From: JBHGXV01 sp041920505
GTDB taxonomy: Bacteria; Bacillota; Bacilli; Brevibacillales; Brevibacillaceae
Assembly (NCBI GenBank): GCA_041920505.1
Contig: JBHGXV010000048.1
Coordinates: forward strand, 1-64,000
DNA length: 64,000 nucleotides
Reading direction: 5' to 3'
Made by a program: the position numbers and the translations under genes. Positions 8,346-15,492 of this stretch are shown one piece after another (positions within the stretch are counted from its first letter, which is position 1; the number at the start of each line of letters is the position of its first letter). The notes below the pieces were generated by a model. It was not told the origin of the DNA, made no database searches, and saw only the letters and a list, made by a program, of their open reading frames with translations.

Positions 8346-8693
8346 ATGTCCAATCAAAGACTAACAGTCGATGAGTGTAGGAAGATGCTTAAACGAATCG
8401 CCTGGCGTATCCAGTACCAGGCGAAAAAGCAGCGGGCCAGGGAATGCCCGGCCGTGGAAGCGGTACTGGGAGTCGAAACGATGGAAACCGATTTATCCGG
8501 CTTGTATGTGCGTGAGCTACTGAATGTCATTCCCTCGGAAAAAGGGAAATGGGTCGTACAGCGAGTGATTCTGCAGGGGTACACCGAGAAAGAGGTGGCC
8601 AGGGAATTGCACATGACTCAACAGGGGGTGCACAAATGCAAAACAAGAACCTTGCATCAATTGCGAGCACAACTGAAGGATTTGATCGGCTGA
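8346..8693 (+). CDS. sigma-70 region 4-type protein, first half of a split sigma factor (SigO-like)
   Basis: 115 residues. The C-terminal 50 (KWVVQRVILQGYTEKEVARE followed by LHMTQQGVHKCKTRTLHQLR) are a sigma region 4 helix-turn-helix that would read a -35 element. The N-terminal half (CRKMLKRIAWRIQYQAKKQR) is a short helical part with no region 2. The start at 8346 sits 7 bases after gggagg; an ATG two codons earlier is too close to it. The next gene overlaps its 3' end and supplies a region-2-like piece, as in B. subtilis SigO-RsoA. Region-4-only phage regulators such as Xpf are an alternative relative. Confidence 0.75.
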   Translation: MSNQRLTVDECRKMLKRIAWRIQYQAKKQRARECPAVEAVLGVETMETDLSGLYVRELLNVIPSEKGKWVVQRVILQGYTEKEVARELHMTQQGVHKCKTRTLHQLRAQLKDLIG

Positions 8694-8863
8694 TGGGAGA
8701 GGCGGTGAATGGCGACAACGAGGCACTGGTGCAAATTTTACAGATGTTTGAACCTGAGATCCTTCACCTGGTCAGGTTCATAAAAATGCCGAGGGAAGAT
8801 TGCATGCAAGAGATCATGACTCAATTTATCGCATTGATCAGAAAGGGAGAAGATAAACGATGA
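8636..8863 (+). CDS. RsoA-like sigma co-factor (region 1.2/2-like)
   Basis: 75 residues. The segment AVNGDNEALVQILQMFEPEI, followed by an EDCMQEIMTQFIALIRKG helix, matches the HTH_16/region 1.2-2.1 pattern of RsoA and extracytoplasmic sigma factors, which contacts core RNA polymerase. The ATG at 8636 lies 7 bases after aggggg. The gene begins 58 bases inside the preceding region 4 gene, so translation is coupled. Together the two would form one two-subunit sigma factor, by analogy with SigO-RsoA. Confidence 0.7.
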   Translation: MQNKNLASIASTTEGFDRLMGEAVNGDNEALVQILQMFEPEILHLVRFIKMPREDCMQEIMTQFIALIRKGEDKR

Positions 8864-8876
8864 AAGGGGAGGAAGC

Positions 8877-9074
8877 ATGGATGTCCTTACTGCTTTGACG
8901 ATTCTTCTTTGTGTGATTATTCTCTCGCTTGCGTTTGCGTATGTTGACCTTCATCTGAAAGTCAGCAATGTCATTGACCTGAAAGTGAAGGCGGACAAGC
9001 ATAATCGTACGGAAAGTCCACAAGAAGACAGCGGCGAAGAAACAGACAGACAAAGGGGGGAGATCGATGGTTAA
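8877..9074 (+). CDS. small single-pass membrane protein
   Basis: 65 residues after a strong ggggagg site. One transmembrane helix (VLTALTILLCVIILSLAFAY) is followed by a charged cytoplasmic or external tail (KADKHNRTESPQEDSGEETD). Family not recognised. It is the third gene of the sigma operon and overlaps the next one by 8 bases; the position resembles small yvrJ-type genes found near SigO loci. Confidence 0.65.
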   Translation: MDVLTALTILLCVIILSLAFAYVDLHLKVSNVIDLKVKADKHNRTESPQEDSGEETDRQRGEIDG

Positions 9075-9180
9075 AGGACTGTTGGTCGCGTCAAGTATCC
9101 TGCTCATCATTCTGCTTGCCGGTCACGTACGCTTGGGGAAACAACTGTCTAAAATGATGGACCGGGACGCTCGGGAATAG
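9067..9180 (+). CDS. 37-residue membrane peptide, possibly YvrJ-like
   Basis: Starts at ATG 9067 after agggggga and reads MVKGLLVASSILLIILLAGH, then VRLGKQLSKMMDRDARE to the TAG at 9180. One hydrophobic helix is followed by a short amphipathic tail, similar in plan to YvrJ-family peptides (helix, then VRLEKKL-like tail). Coupled to the previous gene by overlap. The ribosome site, in-frame operon position and terminator directly after support it as real. Confidence 0.6.
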   Translation: MVKGLLVASSILLIILLAGHVRLGKQLSKMMDRDARE

Positions 9181-9203
9181 CCTGCCGTACGTCCCGGTAT
9201 TTC
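9161..9203 (+). terminator. Terminator of the sigma operon
   Basis: accgggacg (9161-9169) pairs with cgtcccggt (9190-9198), followed by atttcccc. The stem overlaps the last codons of the 37-residue gene. Confidence 0.6.
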
Positions 9204-9244
9204 CCCCTGCTCGTGTTTTGAAGCGGGCCGCAGCGGCCTCTTCA

Positions 9245-9424
9245 TTAGTGCTCCACCAAACGATCCAGCGGTACGGTTTGTTCGTTTTCCGGTTGGCCTA
9301 GCGGGTAGATCCGTGCGGTCTCGTTCTTCTCATCGACGTGTTGAATGTAGATGGGAACGCCCTCGTAGGTGACGTTTGCCATGACGGGGGAAGAAGCGAT
9401 TTCTTGTGCGCGTTGTTTGTTCAT
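9245..9424 (-). CDS. sspH: small acid-soluble spore protein, H type
   Basis: 59 residues reading MNKQRAQEIASSPVMANVTY, then EGVPIYIQHVDEKNETARIY and the PLGQPENEQTVPLDRLVE tail, an almost textbook SspH. In B. subtilis this minor SASP is made in the forespore under SigG and bound to spore DNA. The start at 9424 lies 6 bases after aggagg. It is monocistronic and diverges from the IclR gene. It is the clearest single sign that the organism forms endospores. Confidence 0.96.
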   Translation of the reverse strand: MNKQRAQEIASSPVMANVTYEGVPIYIQHVDEKNETARIYPLGQPENEQTVPLDRLVEH

Positions 9425-9579
9425 GGTGAGCCTCCTTTTGCAAAATCAGGTATAATATGCGCCGTCGACAGGCAGGCTATTCCAATCCTGCCGACTTTTT
9501 TTCCCCATCAAACTATCTTACAATGATGGGAGAAATAACACGTGGGAGAAATCGCGTTGCGCCGGAAAGGGGGATGCCT

Positions 9580-10335
9580 GTGGCGCATACGAACAAGACG
9601 GTTGTCAAGTCGCTCGACGTGCTCAACCTGTTTTTGACCAGGCCCGCCTTGCAATTAAACGAAATGGTGGAGTTGTCCGGGATGCCGAAAACGTCGGTGC
9701 ACCGGATGGTGAAGTCGCTGTTGGACATGGGCTTTTTGCAGCGGGATGAGCAGGGGCGGTATTCGCTTGGCTTGCTGTTTTTGCAGTTTGGACAATTGGT
9801 GGCAGACCGGCTGGACATCCGCCATGTGGCGTTGCCGCTGATGAATCAGTTGCGCGACGAGGTTGGGGAAGCGGTCAACCTGATTGTGAAGGATGGCAAG
9901 GAAGCGATTTACATCGAAAAAGTGGATACCCAGCACCCTGTCCGGCTGTACACGAAGATTGGCCGGCGGGCTCCGTTGTATGCGGGTGCGTGTTCGCGCA
10001 TTATTTTGGCGTTTTTGCCGGACGAGGAGAGGGAACAGTACCTGCGGGAGACAGAGCTGGCGCCGATCGGGCGCGGGACGATTACGGACAGGGATGAGTT
10101 GCGTCGGGCGATTGAGCGATCGCGCCGTCAAGGGTATACAGTCAGTCATTCCGAACTGGAAAATGACACGGCGGCCGTGGCGGCGCCGCTTTTCAACTAC
10201 ACCGGGAGGATGGTGGCCGGGCTTAGTATTGCCGGACCGGAAAGCCGCTTTCAAGCTGATCGGTTGCCGTACCTGGTGGAACGAGTCAAACAAACAGCCA
10301 AAGAGATTTCGGCCCGGTTGGGTTGGAAGGGTTGA
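9580..10335 (+). CDS. IclR-family transcriptional regulator of the pyroglutamate operon
   Basis: 251 residues from GTG 9580, 6 bases after gaaaggggg; upstream frame (to 9457) lacks a better start. Residues 1-75 are the winged helix (VVKSLDVLNLFLTRPALQLN and MPKTSVHRMVKSLLDMGFLQ). The rest is the IclR effector domain with GAYSR-like GACSRIILAFLP and the typical SHSELENDTAAVAAPLFNYT end. It precedes pxpA by 143 bases, and the gap contains a promoter and a 32-base palindrome, so it most likely represses the operon and responds to 5-oxoproline or a related acid (inference). Confidence 0.92.
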   Translation: MAHTNKTVVKSLDVLNLFLTRPALQLNEMVELSGMPKTSVHRMVKSLLDMGFLQRDEQGRYSLGLLFLQFGQLVADRLDIRHVALPLMNQLRDEVGEAVNLIVKDGKEAIYIEKVDTQHPVRLYTKIGRRAPLYAGACSRIILAFLPDEEREQYLRETELAPIGRGTITDRDELRRAIERSRRQGYTVSHSELENDTAAVAAPLFNYTGRMVAGLSIAGPESRFQADRLPYLVERVKQTAKEISARLGWKG

Positions 10336-10387
10336 AAGAAAGGAAGGTTTCCTGACAGGAAAAGGGGTCAGGGAGCCTTTTTTTCTC

Positions 10388-10459
10388 TTGTCAAACCACA
10401 TTCTGAAAAGTAGAATAATTTTAACAACCGAATAACGGAATTTATATTCCGTTATTCGG
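10388..10459 (+). promoter_or_regulatory. Promoter and IclR-type operator of the pxp operon
   Basis: TTGTCA (10388-10393), 17 bases, TAGAAT (10411-10416). Just after the expected start point lies a perfect palindrome with 14-base arms, ccgaataacggaat / attccgttattcgg (10428-10441 and 10446-10459, spacer ttat). Its ACGGAAT-N4-ATTCCGT core is like IclR operators. Confidence 0.8.
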
Positions 10460-10478
10460 AACAAAAAGGAGGGGAAGA

Positions 10479-11252
10479 ATGTATCGCGTCGACCTGAATT
10501 GTGATTTGGGAGAGAGCTTTGGGGCGTATCGGCTGGGACGTGACGAAGAGATGTTGTCGCTCGTGACGTCCGCCAACATTGCCTGCGGTTATCATGCGGG
10601 TGACCCGGCGACGATGCGCAAGACGGTGCAAGTGGCGCTGAAGAGGGGAGTGGCGATTGGAGCGCATCCCGGACTTCCCGATCTGATGGGTTTCGGGCGG
10701 AGGAACATGGAGATTTCGCCGCAGGAAGCCTATGACATGGTGGTGTATCAGATTGGGGCGCTCCACGCGTTTGTCCAGTCGGAGGGCGGCCGACTGCAAC
10801 ATGTGAAACCGCATGGCGCGTTGTACAACATGGCGGCCAAACAACCGGATCTGGCCAAAGCCATCGCGGAAGCGGTCTACCGCGTGAATCCGGAATTGAT
10901 CTTGTTTGGGCTTTCCGGCGGGGAACTGGTGAAAGCGGGACAAGCGATCGGGCTTCGCACTGCCAGTGAAGTGTTTGCCGACCGCACCTATCAGCAGGAC
11001 GGAACGTTGACTCCCCGCCGCGAGGCACATGCGCTGATTACCGATCCGGCACGGGCGGCCGAGCAGGTCATTCGCATGGTCAAGGACGGGAAAGTTCGCT
11101 CCGTGCAGGGAGCAGACGTTCCGCTCGTCGCCGATACCATTTGCATTCACGGGGACGGGGCGCATGCGGTGGAGTTTGCCAAAGAGATTCGGGCACAATT
11201 GCAGTCGGCCGGGGTAGCGGTGTTGGCTGTGGGCCAGGAAGTAGCACGATGA
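10479..11252 (+). CDS. pxpA: 5-oxoprolinase subunit A (LamB/YcsF family)
   Basis: 257 residues. With PxpB and PxpC it forms the bacterial ATP-dependent 5-oxoprolinase that opens pyroglutamate to glutamate in the cytosol. The family signatures are clear: VDLNCDLGESFGAYRLGRDE, SANIACGYHAGDPATMRKTV, IGAHPGLPDLMGFGRRNM, VKPHGALYNMAA and EVFADRTYQQDGTLTPRREA. Start ATG 10479 follows aaaaaggagggg. It is first in an operon of six genes that also contains the proposed transporter, pcp and the B and C subunits. Confidence 0.96.
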   Translation: MYRVDLNCDLGESFGAYRLGRDEEMLSLVTSANIACGYHAGDPATMRKTVQVALKRGVAIGAHPGLPDLMGFGRRNMEISPQEAYDMVVYQIGALHAFVQSEGGRLQHVKPHGALYNMAAKQPDLAKAIAEAVYRVNPELILFGLSGGELVKAGQAIGLRTASEVFADRTYQQDGTLTPRREAHALITDPARAAEQVIRMVKDGKVRSVQGADVPLVADTICIHGDGAHAVEFAKEIRAQLQSAGVAVLAVGQEVAR

Positions 11253-11265
11253 AGGGGGATGTGGC

Positions 11266-11964
11266 ATGCTTACGCTGATTGGCATTCTGATTGTGGTGAT
11301 CGGGTTTGCCTTGCGTTTCAATCCGTTGATGGTCGTGACGGTGGCGGGGATCGCGACCGGATTGGCCGGCCATTTGTCCATTGAGCAAATCCTGACAACG
11401 TTTGGGGAATCATTCGTAAAAAACCGCTATTTGTCTCTGTTTGTCTTGACTCTTCCGGTGATTGGCTTGATGGAACGGTACGGGCTGAAGAAACAGGCGC
11501 AGGCCTTGATCAGTAAGGTGAAAGCGGCGACGACAGGGCGTCTGTTGATTTTGTACCTCTTCATCCGGGAATTGGCGGCCACCATCGGGTTGACGGGAAT
11601 TGGCGGTCACGCGCAAATGGTTCGCCCCCTGATTGCGCCCATGGCGGAAGCGGCGGCGGAAAACAATCACGGCAGCCTGTCTGAAAAGATGCGCAACAAG
11701 ATCAAGGCGTTGGCCGCTTCTACGGACAACGTCGGCCTGTTTTTCGGCGAGGACATTTTCATCGCCTTCGGAGCGATCCTTCTGATGAAAGGCTTCTACG
11801 AAGAGAACGGCATCAGCGTCGACCCGGTTCATATGGCCTTGTGGGGGATTCCGACAGCGATTGCCGCGTTTCTCATCCACGGGACCAGACTTTATCTATT
11901 TGACCGAAAATTGAAACAGGAAGCCACGGAAAGCCAAAACACGAAACCCACCATCCACGCTTGA
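11266..11964 (+). CDS. DUF969 membrane protein, probable 5-oxoproline transporter subunit
   Basis: 232 residues with about five to six transmembrane stretches (LTLIGILIVVIGFALRF, LSLFVLTLPVIGLMERYGLK, IFIAFGAILLMKGFY, MALWGIPTAIAAFLIH). DUF969 proteins regularly pair with DUF979 and with pxpABC, and the pair is regarded as a 5-oxoproline carrier; this locus repeats that arrangement. The ATG at 11266 follows gaaggggg by 7 bases. It ends just before the DUF979 gene. Confidence 0.85.
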   Translation: MLTLIGILIVVIGFALRFNPLMVVTVAGIATGLAGHLSIEQILTTFGESFVKNRYLSLFVLTLPVIGLMERYGLKKQAQALISKVKAATTGRLLILYLFIRELAATIGLTGIGGHAQMVRPLIAPMAEAAAENNHGSLSEKMRNKIKALAASTDNVGLFFGEDIFIAFGAILLMKGFYEENGISVDPVHMALWGIPTAIAAFLIHGTRLYLFDRKLKQEATESQNTKPTIHA

Positions 11965-11981
11965 GAAGGGAGCGGGAAGAG

Positions 11982-12935
11982 ATGATCATCAGTCTGGAGT
12001 ACGTGTATTACATTGCGGGACTTTTTCTGGCGTTTATCGCGTTATTATCCTTTCGTGACACGACTAATCCCAAGCGTGTGTTGACCGCAAGCTTTTGGGG
12101 ATTGTTTGCCGTTTCCTTTCTGTTTGGCTCATTCATTCCGTCGATGATCATGGGGATTCTCGTCATCGTCATGGCGCTTATCGCCGGGTTCGGCGGCGTA
12201 CGCATGGGCAGCTACGAGCAGGTCTCCGAGGAAGAGCAAAAAACAAGTGCGCTTGCCTTTGGCAACAAGCTGTTTATTCCTTCGCTGTTGATCCCGCTGA
12301 TTACGGTGGTGGGCACGATCTGGTTGAAGGATGTGAAAATTGGGGATTTGTTCCTTTTGGATAGCAAAAACGTGACCCTGGTCAGCCTGGGCGTCGCCTG
12401 CGTGGTTGCTCTATTCGCCGCCCTGTGGATCACCAAGGCGCCGACGGTCCAGTCGGTAAAAGAATCCCGGCGATTGCTCGATGCCATCGGCTGGGCGGCG
12501 GTTCTGCCGCAGATGCTTGCCACGCTTGGCGGTTTGTTTGCCGCAGCCGGTGTCGGCAAAGTGGTTTCCGATCTCGTCAGCTCCGCCATTCCGACGGACA
12601 ATCGCTTTTTGGTCGTCGTCGCGTACGCGGTGGGAATGGCGCTGTTTACGATGGTCATGGGCAATGCGTTTGCCGCTTTTCCGGTGATGACGGTCGGGAT
12701 TGGCATTCCGTTGCTGGTCAAATTGCACGGCGGTGATCCCGCGGTGATGGCGGCGATCGGGATGTACTCCGGTTATTGCGGCACGTTGTTGACCCCGATG
12801 GCGGCCAACTTCAATATCGTACCCGCTGCCCTGCTGGATTTGCCGAACAAAAACGACGTCATCAAGGCACAGGTGCCGACAGCGCTGATCTTGTTGACCG
12901 TGAACGTCTTTTTGATGTACTTTCTGGTATTTTAA
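11982..12935 (+). CDS. DUF979 membrane protein, probable 5-oxoproline transporter subunit
   Basis: 317 residues, strongly hydrophobic with eight or more transmembrane segments (YVYYIAGLFLAFIALLSF, SMIMGILVIVMALIAGFGGV, LITVVGTIWLKD, TALILLTVNVFLMYFLVF) and the conserved GMYSGYCGTLLTPMAANFN stretch. I start at ATG 11982 (MIISLEYVYY) after agggagcgggaagag; the TTG at 11961 overlapping the previous stop is an alternative. Works with the DUF969 protein. Confidence 0.85.
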   Translation: MIISLEYVYYIAGLFLAFIALLSFRDTTNPKRVLTASFWGLFAVSFLFGSFIPSMIMGILVIVMALIAGFGGVRMGSYEQVSEEEQKTSALAFGNKLFIPSLLIPLITVVGTIWLKDVKIGDLFLLDSKNVTLVSLGVACVVALFAALWITKAPTVQSVKESRRLLDAIGWAAVLPQMLATLGGLFAAAGVGKVVSDLVSSAIPTDNRFLVVVAYAVGMALFTMVMGNAFAAFPVMTVGIGIPLLVKLHGGDPAVMAAIGMYSGYCGTLLTPMAANFNIVPAALLDLPNKNDVIKAQVPTALILLTVNVFLMYFLVF

Positions 12936-12955
12936 CCGCATAAGGAGGGACGACG

Positions 12956-13603
12956 GTGACAAAGGTACTCCTTACCGGGTTTGAGCCGTTCGGAGGGGAA
13001 CAGATCAATCCGGCGTGGGAAGCGGTAAAGCAGTTCCAGTCGAAGACCTACGCAAGTGTCGAGGTGGCCGTCCAGCTCATTCCCACCGTATTTCACAAAT
13101 CGATAGAAACGCTGGAAGCATGTCTGGAACGGGTGCGGCCGGACATCGTGATTTGTGTCGGCCAGGCGGGCGGCCGAAGTGACATCTCGGTGGAGCGGGT
13201 GGCGATCAACATCGACGATGCTCGTATCCCCGACAATGAAGGGAATCGACCCATTGACGTGCCGATTGTCAACGGAGGGCCAGCCGCCTATTTTTCGACG
13301 TTGCCGATAAAGGCCATCGTTTACAATCTGAGAAAAGCGGGCATACCCGCATCTGTATCTCTAACGGCGGGAACCTTTGTTTGCAATCATCTTTTCTACG
13401 GCTTGGCGCATTTGCTTGCCACCAGGTACCCGGGTGTACGGGGAGGGTTCATCCACATTCCCTATCTGCCGGAACAGGCGGCCCGTTTCCCGGATAAGCC
13501 AAGCATGAGCCTGGAGCTGGTGGTTCAGGCGCTGGAGCTGGCGATTATGACGACTGTCTCGTGTGAGGAAGATATCGTTTTGCCAGAGGGGAAAATCAGC
13601 TAG
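12956..13603 (+). CDS. pcp: pyrrolidone-carboxylate peptidase
   Basis: 215 residues of the C15 cysteine peptidase family, which removes N-terminal pyroglutamate from peptides. All landmarks are present: LLTGFEPFGGEQINPAWEAV at the N-terminus, the Glu segment GQAGGRSDISVERVAINIDD, the catalytic Cys in TAGTFVCNHLFYG and the His in GGFIHIPYLPEQ. The GTG start at 12956 lies 10 bases after taaggaggg. Inside the operon it supplies free 5-oxoproline for the oxoprolinase and complements the putative carrier. Confidence 0.96.
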   Translation: MTKVLLTGFEPFGGEQINPAWEAVKQFQSKTYASVEVAVQLIPTVFHKSIETLEACLERVRPDIVICVGQAGGRSDISVERVAINIDDARIPDNEGNRPIDVPIVNGGPAAYFSTLPIKAIVYNLRKAGIPASVSLTAGTFVCNHLFYGLAHLLATRYPGVRGGFIHIPYLPEQAARFPDKPSMSLELVVQALELAIMTTVSCEEDIVLPEGKIS

Positions 13604-13630
13604 GGCATCTGCCGAAAAAGAGGAAAGCGG

Positions 13631-14395
13631 GTGACATACATGAACAAATCAGAGCATACAGACCGGCCCGACGCGACATGCTATCCTCTTGGGGATGCGG
13701 CAGTAACGATCGAATTTGCCAACCGGATTGATCCCGACACGCATCGAAGGGTACAGGCGCTGGCCCGATACCTGGAGAGAAACAGGTTTCCCGGAATGAT
13801 CGAGTATGTTCCTTCTTTTTCGAGTATTACTGTGTTTTACAATCCCGTCGAGGTGCGGCGGATGCTTCCGGCCGAGGAGAAAAGCGGGGAGATGTTATCT
13901 TTCGACCTCGTTTCCGGTTGGCTTCGACAGGCGGTCGCAACGATGAAGGATACGGATACCCAACCGCCCAGGATTGTGGAAATCCCGGTTTGTTACGGCG
14001 GAGAGTTCGGACCGGATCTGCCCGAAGTGGCCAAGTATCTCGGCCTTTCGGTGGACGAAGTGGTTGATATCCACTCTTCTGCGGACTATACGGTGTACAT
14101 GATTGGCTTTGCCCCTGGCTTTCCCTATCTAGGCGGCATGCCAGAGCGGATCGCCACTCCCCGCCGCCCCTCTCCTCGCCTGTCCATACCGGCGGGAACG
14201 ATCGGCATTGGCGGGCAGCAAACCGGCATTTACCCGATTGAAACGCCGGGCGGCTGGCAGTTGATCGGCAGGACGCCGGTGCGGCTGTTTCGCCCGGACC
14301 GAAATCCCCCCAGCCTGTTGATGGCGGGGGATATCGTTCGTTTTCGCCCCATTTCCCGTAAAGAGTACACGGCATACGAGGAGGGGGAACGATGA
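13631..14395 (+). CDS. pxpB: 5-oxoprolinase subunit B (KipI family)
   Basis: 254 residues. Family features: CYPLGDAAVTIEFANRID near the N-terminus, VEIPVCYGGEFGPDLPEVAK in the middle, then HSSADYTVYMIGFAPGFPYL, ATPRRPSPRLSIPAGTIGIG and TPGGWQLIGRTPVRLF. The start is GTG 13631, 6 bases after aaagagga; ATG 13640 is possible. It overlaps pxpC by four bases (ATGA), giving coupled translation. B. subtilis KipI is a homologue that inhibits the sporulation kinase KinA, but here the pxp context points to oxoprolinase. Confidence 0.95.
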   Translation: MTYMNKSEHTDRPDATCYPLGDAAVTIEFANRIDPDTHRRVQALARYLERNRFPGMIEYVPSFSSITVFYNPVEVRRMLPAEEKSGEMLSFDLVSGWLRQAVATMKDTDTQPPRIVEIPVCYGGEFGPDLPEVAKYLGLSVDEVVDIHSSADYTVYMIGFAPGFPYLGGMPERIATPRRPSPRLSIPAGTIGIGGQQTGIYPIETPGGWQLIGRTPVRLFRPDRNPPSLLMAGDIVRFRPISRKEYTAYEEGER

Positions 14396-15402
14396 GCATC
14401 AGGGTCCTTCGTCCCGGCCTGCTCACCAGCGTACAGGATCTGGGGCGGTTCGGCTTTCAAAAGTACGGCGTGATTGTCGGCGGTGGGATGGACCCGCTTG
14501 CCCTGCGCGTCGCCAACCTGTTGGTCGGAAACGACGAAAAGGAGGCCGTTCTGGAGATTACCCTGGTGGGGCCAAGCCTTCTCATTGAGCGGGATGCACT
14601 GTTGTCCCTCACCGGGGCTGATTTGTCGGCCAAAATCGGAGAGGCTCCGTTTCCGATGTGGCGGCCTGTCTATGTAAAGAAGGGGAGCGTGATCAACTTC
14701 GGCAGTTGCAAGAGCGGCTGTCGCGCTTATCTCGCGGTTGCAGGAGGATTTGCCCTGGAACCCGTATTGGGCAGCAAAAGCACGTACCTGCGCGGGGGAA
14801 TCGGCGGGTATCACGGAAGGGCATTGGCCGCGGGCGATGTCCTTTGCGTAAACAACATCCCGGAAAAGAGCCGGGCGATGATGGAACGGTTGCAAGCGGA
14901 GGTGAAAGGGGCGGATCATGCGGCGGCGGAATGGAGTGTCGGCAGAGAGGTTCGCCGGTTCCATGAACGGCGCGGGGCCCTGCGGGTGATTCGGGGCAGG
15001 CACTTTTCCCTGTTTACCGAGAACAGCCAGCGGGACTTTTTCCAGCACTTCTTTTTGATCACTCCGCAATCGGATCGCATGGGCTATCGGCTGAAAGGGC
15101 CTGCGCTGGAACTGAAAGAGCCAAAGGAAATGATTTCGGAGGCCGTCTCTCACGGCACCATCCAGGTTCCCCCTGACGGCAATCCCATCGTGCTTTTGTC
15201 CGACCGGCAAACGATCGGCGGCTACCCTCGGATTGCGCAAGTGGTTACCGTCGATTTCCCGGTCGTGGCCCAACTGAAGCCCGGCGATCGCATCCGTTTT
15301 GAGGAGATCTCGCTGGCGGAGGCGGAGCAGTTGTACGTGGCCAGGGAACGGGAGATGCAGGAACTGAAAACGGGCATCGCGTTCAAAATGAAACCAGGCT
15401 GA
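14392..15402 (+). CDS. pxpC: 5-oxoprolinase subunit C (biotin-dependent carboxyltransferase-like)
   Basis: 336 residues, start ATG 14392 overlapping the pxpB stop. Signatures: VLRPGLLTSVQDLGRFGFQK, YGVIVGGGMDPLALRVANLL, AYLAVAGGFALEPVLGSKST, SDRMGYRLKGPALELKEPKE and SDRQTIGGYPRIAQVVTVDF, all typical for KipA/PxpC. It forms the BC complex that, with PxpA, hydrolyses 5-oxoproline with ATP. It ends the operon; the terminator stem begins within its last codons. Confidence 0.95.
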   Translation: MSIRVLRPGLLTSVQDLGRFGFQKYGVIVGGGMDPLALRVANLLVGNDEKEAVLEITLVGPSLLIERDALLSLTGADLSAKIGEAPFPMWRPVYVKKGSVINFGSCKSGCRAYLAVAGGFALEPVLGSKSTYLRGGIGGYHGRALAAGDVLCVNNIPEKSRAMMERLQAEVKGADHAAAEWSVGREVRRFHERRGALRVIRGRHFSLFTENSQRDFFQHFFLITPQSDRMGYRLKGPALELKEPKEMISEAVSHGTIQVPPDGNPIVLLSDRQTIGGYPRIAQVVTVDFPVVAQLKPGDRIRFEEISLAEAEQLYVAREREMQELKTGIAFKMKPG

Positions 15403-15436
15403 CATCGGCGGCGCATCGGTGTCAGCCTGGTTTTTC
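15392..15436 (+). terminator. Terminator of the pxp operon
   Basis: aaccaggctgaca (15392-15404) pairs with tgtcagcctggtt (15420-15432) and runs into a T5 tract. Confidence 0.9.
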
Positions 15437-15492
15437 ACGAGTGCGAGAAGCCCCTCTTTCTGTAGTACAATAAGACCGTGGGAGGGGTGTGC

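Noticed and set aside
9655..11028. 457-codon open frame on the minus strand over the IclR and pxpA genes
   Set aside because: It is antisense to two clear genes, is rich in Arg/Pro/His as expected from a shadow frame, and has no ribosome site.
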